From the NCBI RefSeq assembly GCF_001677335.1, contig NZ_LZYB01000003.1, positions 124,001 to 188,000 of the forward strand: a DNA stretch of 64,000 nucleotides. The letters run 5' to 3'. Within the stretch, counting starts at the first letter, position 1. Every line of letters begins with the position of its first letter. The position numbers and the translations under genes were made by a program. Source of the stretch: Erythrobacter dokdonensis DSW-74. GTDB lineage: Bacteria; Pseudomonadota; Alphaproteobacteria; Sphingomonadales; Sphingomonadaceae. Below, in pieces: positions 9,799 to 18,482 of the stretch. Under the pieces are notes generated by a model. The model was given only the letters and a program-made list of their open reading frames with translations. It had not been told where the DNA came from and did no database searches.

Positions 9799-12222
9799 AT
9801 GGCCACGCGCGCCGTTACCCCTCGAAGCACGAATGGCCGCAAGGCTGCCGTGCGCAAGTCCGATGCCGAATGGCGGGCTGGGTTCAAGCGCGGCGTGCGG
9901 CGGCTTGCGCAGATGGTGGGTGCTGGGGTGCTGCTCGCCGCCTGCGTGTTCCTTGCGCTCGCGCTGATCAGCTATACCCAGACCGATCCCAGTTCCTCGA
10001 CCGCTGCCGACCCGTCTGAAGTTGCCAACTGGATGGGGACGGCGGGCGCCTGGGTTGCCGATGCGGTGCTGCTCGTGTTCGGCGTGCCCGGCGCGCTGCT
10101 GCTGCCGCTGCTCTATGTCTCGGCGCGGAAGCTGTGGCGCGATGTCGAGAACGGCGAGGAGCAGGAGACTACCCCATGGTGGCTGCCGACCGGCCTGTTG
10201 CTGATCGCGATGACACTCCTTGCCACTGTGCTCTCGCTGGCCTTTCCCGGCCCGGGCGGCACCTTGCCTGCGCAGGCGGGCGGGCTGGCGGGGTTGCTTG
10301 GCGCGGGGGCGATCGAAGCGCTGGCAGCCCGGATTGCCGGCGATGCGCAGGGGTGGGTGATCCTCGGCGCGGCGCTGACCTCGCTGGCGGTGGGCGTGGC
10401 TCTGCTCACACGGATTTTCGCAATCGACTGGCGGGTGCTGCTGAGCCTGCCCGAATTTCTCGGCGGCGGCTCGCTTGGCGGCCTGCTGCGCCGGGTTCCT
10501 TTCTTCAGGCGCAAGGCGGCGCCCGCGCTTGCCTTTGCCGAAGACGATGATGAAGCAGATGCCGCGCCGCGTCCGCGGCGCACGGCAAGAGGCGATGCTG
10601 CACCTGCCGAAATCGACGAGCGCCCGCGCCGCGCGCCGGAGATTTCCGACCCCTCTGCTCCGCCGCGGCGCGCCTTGCCCGCCAAGACCGCGCAAAAGGA
10701 CATGTTCGCCGCCTTCAACCTGCCGAGCCTCGACCTGCTGGCCGAGCCTCCGGTCGACAAGGCCCCCAAGCTCGACAAGCTGGCACTGGAGCGCAACGCC
10801 CGCCTGCTGGAAAACGTGCTCGACGATTTCAACGTGAAGGGCGAAATCACCGCGGTGCGCACCGGCCCGGTGGTGACGATGTACGAGCTCGAACCGGCGC
10901 CCGGCATCAAGGCCAGCCGCGTGGTCGGCCTTGCCGAGGACATCGCCCGCAACATGAGCGCGATTTCCGCGCGCGTCTCGCCGATCCCGGGGCGCACGGT
11001 GATGGGTATCGAACTGCCCAACCAGGACCGCCAGGTGGTGATGCTGAAGGAACTGGCCGCCTGTGCCGCCTTTGCCGATGCCAAGGGCAACCTGCCGATC
11101 ATCCTCGGCAAGGATATCGCGGGCGAGCCGGTGATCGCCGACCTTGCCGCCATGCCACACCTGCTGGTCGCGGGGACGACCGGTTCGGGTAAGTCGGTCG
11201 GGCTCAACGTCATCCTGCTTTCCTTGCTCTATCGCTTTACCCCCGCCGAGCTGCGCCTGATCCTGATCGATCCCAAGGTGCTCGAACTGAAAACCTACGA
11301 CGATATCCCGCACCTGCTTTCGCCGGTGGTGACCGAGCCGCACAAGTCGGTGCGCGCGCTCAAGTGGGCGGTCGAGGAGATGGAGCGGCGCTACCGGATG
11401 ATGAGCGCCATCAGCTCGCGCAACATCAACTCCTTCAACGAAAAGGTCAGCGCTGCGATCGCAAAGGGCAAGCCTTTGGGCCGCCGGGTGCAGACCGGCT
11501 TCGATCCCGAAACCGGCGAGCAATTGTTCGAGGAAGAACAGCTCGACTACGAACCGCTGCCGCAGATCGTGCTGATCGTCGATGAACTTGCCGACCTGAT
11601 GGTGACGGTGGGCAAGGAAATCGAAGTGCTGATCCAGCGCCTTTCCCAAAAGAGCCGCGCGGCGGGCATCCACCTGATCATGGCGACCCAGCGCCCGTCG
11701 GTCGACGTCATCACCGGCGTCATCAAGGCCAACCTTCCGACCCGCATCAGCTTCAAGGTGACGAGCCGGATCGACAGCCGCACCATCCTTGGCGAACAGG
11801 GCGCTGAACAGCTGCTGGGCAAGGGCGACATGCTCTACAAGCCCAACACCGGCGCAATGGTGCGCGTCCATGGCCCGTTCGTGTCCGACGAGGAAGTGGA
11901 AGCGGTGGCCAACTTCTGGCGCTCGCAGGGCGCTCCAGAATACGTTGATGCCGTCACCGAGGAACCGGAAGACGGCGGCTTCGGCTTCGAGGACGAGTTT
12001 ACCGCCTCGGACAATCCGGAAGAGCGCAAGTATCGCCAGGCCTGCCAGATCGTGATCGAGAACCAGAAGGCGTCAGGCAGCTGGCTCCAGCGCCAGATGG
12101 GGGTTGGCTACAACACGGCGGCCAAGTGGATCGAGCGGATGGAGAGCGAAGGGCTGGTCGGCCCGCCCAACCATGTCGGCCGTCGCGAGATCTTCCGCGA
12201 TCGCGACGGCAATCCGATCTGA
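9799..12222 (+). CDS. ftsK: DNA translocase FtsK
   Basis: Septal motor that pumps chromosomal DNA and activates XerCD recombination at dif during division. The 807-residue protein has about four transmembrane helices in the first 220 residues, a short charged/proline-rich linker, the alpha-beta motor with Walker A GTTGSGKS at about 459-466 and Walker B LIVDELADLM near 592-601, MATQRPSVDVITG, and a C-terminal winged-helix gamma domain (QMGVGYNTAAKWIERME...) that reads KOPS sites. It is slightly short for FtsK because the linker is short, as is common in alphaproteobacteria. The ATG follows TAGGAGAA. It appears to be a single-gene unit. Confidence 0.95.
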   Translation: MATRAVTPRSTNGRKAAVRKSDAEWRAGFKRGVRRLAQMVGAGVLLAACVFLALALISYTQTDPSSSTAADPSEVANWMGTAGAWVADAVLLVFGVPGALLLPLLYVSARKLWRDVENGEEQETTPWWLPTGLLLIAMTLLATVLSLAFPGPGGTLPAQAGGLAGLLGAGAIEALAARIAGDAQGWVILGAALTSLAVGVALLTRIFAIDWRVLLSLPEFLGGGSLGGLLRRVPFFRRKAAPALAFAEDDDEADAAPRPRRTARGDAAPAEIDERPRRAPEISDPSAPPRRALPAKTAQKDMFAAFNLPSLDLLAEPPVDKAPKLDKLALERNARLLENVLDDFNVKGEITAVRTGPVVTMYELEPAPGIKASRVVGLAEDIARNMSAISARVSPIPGRTVMGIELPNQDRQVVMLKELAACAAFADAKGNLPIILGKDIAGEPVIADLAAMPHLLVAGTTGSGKSVGLNVILLSLLYRFTPAELRLILIDPKVLELKTYDDIPHLLSPVVTEPHKSVRALKWAVEEMERRYRMMSAISSRNINSFNEKVSAAIAKGKPLGRRVQTGFDPETGEQLFEEEQLDYEPLPQIVLIVDELADLMVTVGKEIEVLIQRLSQKSRAAGIHLIMATQRPSVDVITGVIKANLPTRISFKVTSRIDSRTILGEQGAEQLLGKGDMLYKPNTGAMVRVHGPFVSDEEVEAVANFWRSQGAPEYVDAVTEEPEDGGFGFEDEFTASDNPEERKYRQACQIVIENQKASGSWLQRQMGVGYNTAAKWIERMESEGLVGPPNHVGRREIFRDRDGNPI

Positions 12223-12428
12223 CCTCACGCGGAAGACCTCCGCTCCGAAGCGGCACGATGCGCACCCCGAACCCATGCGGGTGGGAGCCTCGGCGCAGGG
12301 TTGATGCAATTCGGCAACGTCCCGAAACTGTCAATCGGCAGTAACCGACGCTTCATGCATCCGTCGCGGTTGCGTCACCAAGGCCTGTCAGGGGCAGGGT
12401 CTCTCTCCAGCAACAGGGACACCCAAAG

Positions 12429-14798
12429 ATGCTCCGCACCTTCTCTTCGCGCGCCTCCAAGCTCGCGCTCGCCGCCACGCTTGCCGCTGCCCCGCAAACC
12501 GCCTTCGCGCAGGACAATGCCGCCGAAGGCGAACCGCAGGAACAGGCCTCCGGCAACCAGATCATCGTCACCGCGCAGAAGATCGAACAGCGCGCCGTCG
12601 ACGTGCCGATCACCATCTCGGCGGTGAGCGGCGAGCGCATCCGCGAGCTGGGCGTGACCGATCTCGACGAGCTGTCGAACTACATTCCCGGTCTCAACAT
12701 CCAGGAACAGAGCGCCAATAACCCCGGCATCGTGATCCGCGGCATCACCTCGGACAGCGGCTCGGCGCAGCAGGGTCCGCGCGTCACGCTCTATTACAAC
12801 GGCGTCGACATCTCGCGTTCGCGCGGTTCCTATCAGGCGATCTACGATCTCGAACGCGTAGAGGTGATCAAGGGTCCGCAGGCGACCCTGTTCGGCACGG
12901 CTTCGGCGGTGGGTGCGATCAGCCTCGTCTCGGCCCGCCCGCGCGAGGGCTTCTCGGGCGAGATCACCGGTGGCTACGGCAATTTCGACCAGACCCTGCT
13001 GGGCGGTCATATCAATGCCGGGTCCGACGTGCTGGCCGGGCGCATCGCCTTCGAATGGCGCACCCGCGAGGGCTATGTCGAAAACCTCTCGCCCAATCAG
13101 GACAAGGAGCTCTACGCGCAGGACCAGCTCGGCTTGCGTGCCTCGCTGCGCTACACGCCGACGACCGATTTCACGCTCGACGTGATCGCCACCTATGACC
13201 AGCAGAGGAATGGCGGCACGCCGTTCATTTCGGGCACCTTCCCCGCCTTCGCGGGGGCACCCGGCGGGGCTGCCAACGCCTTCCGCGACGCCAATCTTGG
13301 CGGCAATCCGGCAGGCGCGGCGGCATTGCTCGACGACCAGCTCGGCCTCAACCGCGAGGTCTATGATCTGAACATCACCGCCGAATACCAGTTCGCCGAC
13401 GAATGGACCTTCACCACGGTCAACGGCTACCGCGAATTCGACAGCGTCGAGGTGTTCGATGCCGACGGTTCGGCGGCGCCCTTCCTCGAATTCACCGAAT
13501 TCGCGAAGGGCTGGCAGATCAGCCACGAGGGCCGCTTCAGCTATGCGGGCGACAGTCTGCGGGCAAGCGCGGGCTGGAACGTTTTCGTCGAAGACGGCTT
13601 CCAGAACGTCCCCTTCGCGACCGAGGAAGGCACCTATCTGCAATGCCTCACCTCGCTGTTCGGCGCGCCGCTGATTCCGGGCATTCCCTGCGTCGGGCCG
13701 GACGGCAGCGTTCCGGCGGCAGCGGTCACCGGCCTGCTGACGGGCGGTGCCTTGCAGGCGATCCCCTATACCTCGGTGTTCGAGAACCAGGGCCGCAACG
13801 AGGCTTATTCGGTCTTCGCCGACGCCACCTGGCTGGCGACGGATTCGCTGGAGTTGACCGCGGGCGTGCGCTTCCTGCAGGAATATCGCCGCTCGGGTTT
13901 CCGCGCCGATGTGCCCAACAGCCAGATCAGCGGTGCGCCGCTGATCCCTGGCCAGGTCGACACCAACGGCCAGACCTTTTTTGCCGATGACAGCTTCCAG
14001 GCGGTGCTGCCGCGCTTCAACGTGCTTTACCGCATCACCGACGACGTGAACGTCTTTGCCACCGTGTCCAAGGGCCGCCGCTCGCCGGTGGTCCAGGTCG
14101 CCGCGCGCCGCACCGGCGCCCAGGTGGTGCCCAACGTCACCGACATCGCCGAGGAAGTGGTATGGAACTACGAAGGCGGGATCAAACTGGCGACCGGATC
14201 GGTATCCGGCTCGCTGGGCGTCTATTATCAGGTCTATGACGATTTCCAGGTCTCGGTCGCGCAGCTTGACGACCAGGGCAATCCCACCGGTGCCTTCATC
14301 ACCGCCAGCGCAGGGAGCGCCAAGAATCTCGGCGTCGAAGGCGAGCTGGCGGTCGATCTGACCGACTGGTTCCAGGTATTCGGCAATTTCGGCTATATCG
14401 ACGGCGGGATCGACGAGGACGGAGCCTTCTCGCCCGCCTTCTCGGGCGCGCGCTTCCGCCTGCAGCCCGAATGGCAGGCCTCGGGCGGCTTCACGGTCGA
14501 TTACGAGTTCGGCAATGGCATGCGGTTTTTCCTGACGCCCAGCGTCACGCATCGCAGCCGGATCTTCTTCGAGGTGCCGAATAATCCGCTGATCTCGCAG
14601 GGAGCGGTGACGCTCGTCAACGCGCGCGGAGGCCTGAGCTTCGGCGATGGCCGCTACGAAATCGCAGGCTTCATCCGTAATGCCACCGGCGAGGACTACC
14701 TGCTGGATGCGGGCAATACCGGTGGGGCCTTCGGCATTCCCACCTTCATCCCGGCCGAGCCGCGCTTCTATGGTGTACAGGCGACCGCGCGCTTCTGA
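12429..14798 (+). CDS. TonB-dependent receptor
   Basis: Second large outer-membrane TonB-dependent receptor, 789 residues, ligand unknown. It has an N-terminal signal peptide ending near TAFAQ, a candidate TonB box in NQIIVTAQKIE, a plug domain with PITISAVSG, IVIRGITSD and VEVIKGPQATLFGT, and a barrel that ends in ARF. It is clearly a different paralogue from the receptor at 5.6-8.0 kb. The 207-base region between ftsK and this gene holds no other gene and should contain its promoter. A long hairpin follows the stop. Confidence 0.9.
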   Translation: MLRTFSSRASKLALAATLAAAPQTAFAQDNAAEGEPQEQASGNQIIVTAQKIEQRAVDVPITISAVSGERIRELGVTDLDELSNYIPGLNIQEQSANNPGIVIRGITSDSGSAQQGPRVTLYYNGVDISRSRGSYQAIYDLERVEVIKGPQATLFGTASAVGAISLVSARPREGFSGEITGGYGNFDQTLLGGHINAGSDVLAGRIAFEWRTREGYVENLSPNQDKELYAQDQLGLRASLRYTPTTDFTLDVIATYDQQRNGGTPFISGTFPAFAGAPGGAANAFRDANLGGNPAGAAALLDDQLGLNREVYDLNITAEYQFADEWTFTTVNGYREFDSVEVFDADGSAAPFLEFTEFAKGWQISHEGRFSYAGDSLRASAGWNVFVEDGFQNVPFATEEGTYLQCLTSLFGAPLIPGIPCVGPDGSVPAAAVTGLLTGGALQAIPYTSVFENQGRNEAYSVFADATWLATDSLELTAGVRFLQEYRRSGFRADVPNSQISGAPLIPGQVDTNGQTFFADDSFQAVLPRFNVLYRITDDVNVFATVSKGRRSPVVQVAARRTGAQVVPNVTDIAEEVVWNYEGGIKLATGSVSGSLGVYYQVYDDFQVSVAQLDDQGNPTGAFITASAGSAKNLGVEGELAVDLTDWFQVFGNFGYIDGGIDEDGAFSPAFSGARFRLQPEWQASGGFTVDYEFGNGMRFFLTPSVTHRSRIFFEVPNNPLISQGAVTLVNARGGLSFGDGRYEIAGFIRNATGEDYLLDAGNTGGAFGIPTFIPAEPRFYGVQATARF

Positions 14799-14822
14799 CG
14801 CACCCGGATGAATACCCGTCAG

Positions 14823-14859
14823 CGGGGCGGAGGGCAGGGTTCTGCCTTCCGCCCCGTTT
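14823..14859 (+). terminator. Hairpin terminator after the second TonB receptor
   Basis: A 15-bp stem with one G-U pair (14823-14837 with 14842-14856) and a GGTT loop is followed by only three T residues. The strength of the stem and its place 25 bases after the stop codon support a terminator. Confidence 0.75.
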
Positions 14860-14947
14860 GCGTTGGATCTCATGGTTTATCGACGTGGTTAGCAATTTCT
14901 AAAGAACCTCCTCGTAGCGCTACGTAAATCATACGGGGGCTAACCAG

Positions 14948-15862
14948 ATGAACCACTTGTTGCGCGCTTGGGTCGCATTGCTGTTTGCCGGTCTGTCCGT
15001 GCTCACCGCTTCGCCTGTCTCGGCGCAGGACGATAGCTGGAAGCTCGAACCCGATGCGCGGATCGAGGTCTCGGTGCTGAGTGCCCAGACCACAACCCGC
15101 GACGAGGACCTGGTGATCGACGGCGAGGCCATCAATCTGCGCGGGCAGGTCGGGGTCGCGCTCGAGAAAGGCGATACGCGCTTTCGTATCGAGGCCGACC
15201 GGATCGAGGTGATCCGTATCGGCGAAGGGCGCAACAACATCGCCCGCGACCGCTTCACCGCGACCTTCGAAACGCCGGTTGGCAAGGATTTCGACCTTCG
15301 CCTGATGGCGCGCCACTATGATGACGTGGTGACGGTCGAAGCTGCCGATACCGACGAATGGCAGGGGGCCGCCCGCATAACCTTCGAGCCGCGCCGCGAG
15401 CACCGGGTGCGGATCGAGGGCAGCTGGCGGGAACGCGACTATGCCAACGGACCGCTCGCCGAGACCAGCGGCGAAGGCCCGCGCGTCGATGCCCAGTATC
15501 GCCGCCGTTTCGGCCGCTATCACTACCTGCAATTCGACCTGCGCGCCGAAAGCATCGAATCCGATGATCCGCGCCGTGGCTACGAACGCGAATCCGCAGG
15601 GGTTGCCTATACCCGTCCGATCACGCCGGACCTGCGCGTGCGCCCGGCACTTGAAGTCATCAAGACCCGTTTCGACGGGCGGCTTGCCCCCGAAGGGCAG
15701 CTGCGCCGCGACCGGCTGGTCGTGCCCGAGGTCGAGCTGCTGTGGTGGCCGGGCCAGTGGCGGATCGAGGCCGAAGCGAAATATATCTTCTTCGATAGCA
15801 ACGAGCCTGTGCGCGAGCGTGAGGGTTACCGTCTGACGCTTTCGGTCGGGTATGCGTTCTAG
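14948..15862 (+). CDS. Secreted protein, probable outer-membrane beta-barrel, first gene of a 7TM/ATP-grasp operon
   Basis: Function unknown. The 304-residue protein has a clear signal peptide (residues 1-26, cleavage after PVSA). The mature part is made of alternating charged/aromatic strands such as RFRIEADRIEVIRIG, RYHYLQFDLRAESIE and IEAEAKYIFFD, and it ends YRLTLSVGYAF, a terminal phenylalanine typical of BAM-assembled barrels. No lipobox or catalytic motif was found. Its stop overlaps the start of the 7TM protein gene, so the two are translationally coupled, and the ATP-grasp gene follows. I infer that it is the outer-membrane partner of that system. A DUF name cannot be assigned from sequence alone. 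Confidence 0.75.
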   Translation: MNHLLRAWVALLFAGLSVLTASPVSAQDDSWKLEPDARIEVSVLSAQTTTRDEDLVIDGEAINLRGQVGVALEKGDTRFRIEADRIEVIRIGEGRNNIARDRFTATFETPVGKDFDLRLMARHYDDVVTVEAADTDEWQGAARITFEPRREHRVRIEGSWRERDYANGPLAETSGEGPRVDAQYRRRFGRYHYLQFDLRAESIESDDPRRGYERESAGVAYTRPITPDLRVRPALEVIKTRFDGRLAPEGQLRRDRLVVPEVELLWWPGQWRIEAEAKYIFFDSNEPVREREGYRLTLSVGYAF

Positions 15863-17000
15863 GCTGTTTTCCCAGTTCTGCCGCATATGGGAGCGCGCGA
15901 CCCCGCAGGTCAGGCGCCCCTTCTATGTCGGGCTTGTTGTCGGCGCGATCATTATCGCGCTGGTGGTGCTGGGCATCGCCAATACCGAGATATTCTTCGC
16001 GCTGCCCTCCTCGTTCAATGGGGTCGCGACGTCGCAGGCGGTCTGGGGCCTGAAGCCGTCCAACCTGTTGATGGTGCTGCCGCTTGGCGCCTTCCTGGTG
16101 GTGCTCGCGCGCAGTTTCGTGGGCCTCAAGGCGTTCGGCCTGTTCACGCCGATGCTGATCGCGCTGGCGTTCCTCCAGATCGGGCCGGTGATGGGGCCGG
16201 TCGTGCTGTGTTCCTCGGTGCTGGTGGGGATGATCGTGACCCCCACCCTGCTCAAGCTGCGCATGACCCGCGTCGGTTTTCTCGGGGTGCTGATCTCGCT
16301 GATCGTGCTGGTGCTGGTCGCCCTGCAATTGCTGCTCGACACCCGGCTGCAGGTCGATGCCTTCCCGGTGATCGTCTGCGCGCTGTGCGTCGAACGCTGG
16401 TGGAAGCAGTGGGGCAAGGACGGCGCCAAGGCGGCGGCGAAGATGGCATTCAACACCTTCATCCTTGCGGTGGTGATCGAATTCGTGATGGTCAGCGACT
16501 TCGCCATGGCCTTCATCGAATGGTCGCCGCTGCTGATGCCGGCCTTTGCTGCCGTGGCGATCGGCGTGCTGGGGCGCTATCGGGGCCTGCGCCTGTCGGA
16601 AATCCACCGTTTCGCGCCGATCTGGCTTGAACGCAGACGCAAGGCGAAGGCGCTGGTGCTGCCCGAAGGCGTCACGGAGGACCGGCGCAAGGGGCTGCCG
16701 GATACGCGGCGTGTACCTGCGGCAGAGCCTTCCGCTGCCCCGGCCCGCACGGCAGTGCCCGATCCTGTCGCGATTGTCGCCAGCGAGCGCGCGCCGCCGC
16801 TATCGGGCATGTGGGTCATCAATTCGCGCGCGGATCTGAAACGGTTCGCGCGAAGGCGCGTCCCGCAGGCAACAGGTCCCGTCGTTCCCGACCGAGAGGC
16901 TCAGTTCGAGCCTCGCGTTGGCGCGTCCGGTGCGCCCGCGCCCGGCTGGCGGCCGCCGATCCACAATGCCTGGATCATCCGCAAGGTGGAGGACGTCTGA
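15852..17000 (+). CDS. 7TM_transglut-like multi-pass membrane protein lacking the inactive transglutaminase domain
   Basis: A 382-residue inner-membrane protein with about seven helices between residues 24 and 245. The segment GLKAFGLFTPMLIALAF resembles the conserved motif of the 7TM domain that is usually fused to a catalytically inactive transglutaminase and encoded next to RimK-like ATP-grasp ligases. In those proteins a periplasmic transglutaminase-like domain precedes the helices; here the first helix begins near residue 24, so that domain is absent. The last 135 residues are a basic, proline/alanine-rich tail containing two similar short pieces, MWVINSRADL and NAWIIRKVEDV. Coupled by overlap to the barrel gene; the ATP-grasp gene starts 2 bases after its stop. 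Role inferred: membrane part of an envelope amide-ligation system. Confidence 0.72.
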   Translation: MRSRLFSQFCRIWERATPQVRRPFYVGLVVGAIIIALVVLGIANTEIFFALPSSFNGVATSQAVWGLKPSNLLMVLPLGAFLVVLARSFVGLKAFGLFTPMLIALAFLQIGPVMGPVVLCSSVLVGMIVTPTLLKLRMTRVGFLGVLISLIVLVLVALQLLLDTRLQVDAFPVIVCALCVERWWKQWGKDGAKAAAKMAFNTFILAVVIEFVMVSDFAMAFIEWSPLLMPAFAAVAIGVLGRYRGLRLSEIHRFAPIWLERRRKAKALVLPEGVTEDRRKGLPDTRRVPAAEPSAAPARTAVPDPVAIVASERAPPLSGMWVINSRADLKRFARRRVPQATGPVVPDREAQFEPRVGASGAPAPGWRPPIHNAWIIRKVEDV

Positions 17001-17001
17001 C

Positions 17002-17916
17002 GTGTTCATGAACTTCCGCAGGAGCTTTGCCGGCAAGGTGCGCGAGCTCGATCCCTTTGACGAGATCCTCGGGATAAACATGCGCAACGCCCTGATCGCC
17101 AAGTACAACCCGCGCCACGCGATCGAGCGCGCGCGCGACAAGGTGGCGGCCAAGGTCGCGCTGGAGGCGGCCGGGATTGCCTGCACCGGCACGGTGGCGG
17201 TGATCGACGACCACCAGAAGCTCGGCAATTTCCGCCCGAGCCGCGACATGCCCGATGCCTGGGCGATCAAGCCCGCGCGCGGATCGCAGGGCGACGGCAT
17301 CCTGCTGGCCGTCCGGCGCGAGGGGAACACGTGGTTCAAGGGTTCGGGCGCGCCGCTGACCGAGGACACGGTGATGCATCACATCCAGAAGGTCGTCGAC
17401 GGGGGCTTTTCGGGCGATTCCGCCGCCGAGGATGCGGCGCTGATCGAGCCGCTGATCATCGCCGATCCGGCGCTGGCGGGGATCGTACCCGAAGGCCTGC
17501 CCGATCTTCGCGTCATCAGCCTGCACCACACCCCGCTCATGGCGATGGTGCGCCTGCCGACCAACGAAAGCGATGGCAAGGCCAACCTCCACCAGCGCGC
17601 GATCGGGGCGGGGATCGACATGGAGACCGGCCGGATCACCCGCGCGGTGGTGAAAGGCACGCCGATCACGCACCACCCCGATACCGGCGTCAACCTGATC
17701 GGCTTCGAGATTCCGGGCTGGAAGCGCGTGCTCGAACTCGCCTCGAAATGCGGCCCTGCGGTGGGGCTGGGCTATTGCGGGGCGGATATCGTGCTCGACG
17801 TCAACGAAGGCCCGCTGGTGATCGAGGTGAACGCGCACCCGGGGATCGAGATCCAGAACATCTGCCAGGATGGCCTGAAGGCCCGGATCGCCGCGACGGG
17901 CGAGGACTTCAGCTAG
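17002..17916 (+). CDS. RimK-related ATP-grasp ligase (alpha-L-glutamate ligase-like)
   Basis: Predicted amide-bond-forming ATP-grasp enzyme of the RimK-related group whose substrate is not known. The 304-residue protein shows the ATP-binding lysine in AIKPARGSQGDGIL (about 88-101) and the metal-binding end motif VIEVNAHPGIEIQN with Glu275 and Asn277, plus LGYCGADIVLD. There is no signal peptide, so it acts in the cytoplasm or at the inner face of the membrane. GTG at 17002 is preferred over the in-frame ATG at 17008 because GGAGGA lies 8 bases before it. It is the last gene of the barrel-7TM-ligase operon and shares a 4-bp CTAG with the convergent gene. Confidence 0.82.
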   Translation: MFMNFRRSFAGKVRELDPFDEILGINMRNALIAKYNPRHAIERARDKVAAKVALEAAGIACTGTVAVIDDHQKLGNFRPSRDMPDAWAIKPARGSQGDGILLAVRREGNTWFKGSGAPLTEDTVMHHIQKVVDGGFSGDSAAEDAALIEPLIIADPALAGIVPEGLPDLRVISLHHTPLMAMVRLPTNESDGKANLHQRAIGAGIDMETGRITRAVVKGTPITHHPDTGVNLIGFEIPGWKRVLELASKCGPAVGLGYCGADIVLDVNEGPLVIEVNAHPGIEIQNICQDGLKARIAATGEDFS

Positions 17917-18482
17917 GGCGCGTCCATGATCGCCGGGACAGGCGGTTCCTCCCTCGGCGCATCGCGCGCTGCCCGCTCTCCGGGGGTAAGCGGGCGGAAG
18001 CGGATGGCGACGGGCGTGAAGCTGCCGTCCTCGCGCTGGCGGATCGTCACGATCCCGCGCTGTTCGGTGTCGCGCAGCTGGGCATCGACCATCGCCGCCT
18101 TGTACTGGTCGAGATAGAGCCTGCCGCGTTCGAGGCTGGTCATGCCGTAGATATGGTCCGCCTCGGCGCGCAGCGGGTGCGGGCAAGCGGCAAGCTCTGC
18201 CGCGCTTGCTACCGGCGTGGCGCGAACAAGCCGCGGCGCATCGCCGGACAGGCACAGGAACATCAACCCGCTTTCGTCCGCATCGCCAGCGAGCGGCCAG
18301 TCATAGGTGAATTCGACATAGTGCCCGCGCAGGATGTCGCGCGGGTCGTAGCCCATGATCGGCACCTCCCACTCTGTGCCCGTGTTGTAGGTCTGGTGGC
18401 TCTGCCCCCACAATGCGGCAAGGCCGAGCGCGGGCAGCAGCACTGCGGCAAGGCGGACGATCGAGTGCATGGGGCGGATCAT
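17913..18482 (-). CDS. GDYXXLXY-domain membrane-anchored protein
   Basis: A 189-residue protein with one N-terminal hydrophobic segment (about residues 9-25) and a periplasmic domain. The stretch GYDPRDILRGHYVEFTY (44-60) matches the GDYXXLXY family signature in the form GHYVEFTY. The family's function is unknown; it is usually encoded beside or fused to DUF2157/DUF4401 membrane proteins, as here. Its ATG overlaps the stop of the upstream DUF2157 gene (ATGA at 18482-18479), so the two are translationally coupled. The tail is proline-rich. Confidence 0.83.
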   Translation of the reverse strand: MIRPMHSIVRLAAVLLPALGLAALWGQSHQTYNTGTEWEVPIMGYDPRDILRGHYVEFTYDWPLAGDADESGLMFLCLSGDAPRLVRATPVASAAELAACPHPLRAEADHIYGMTSLERGRLYLDQYKAAMVDAQLRDTEQRGIVTIRQREDGSFTPVAIRFRPLTPGERAARDAPREEPPVPAIMDAP

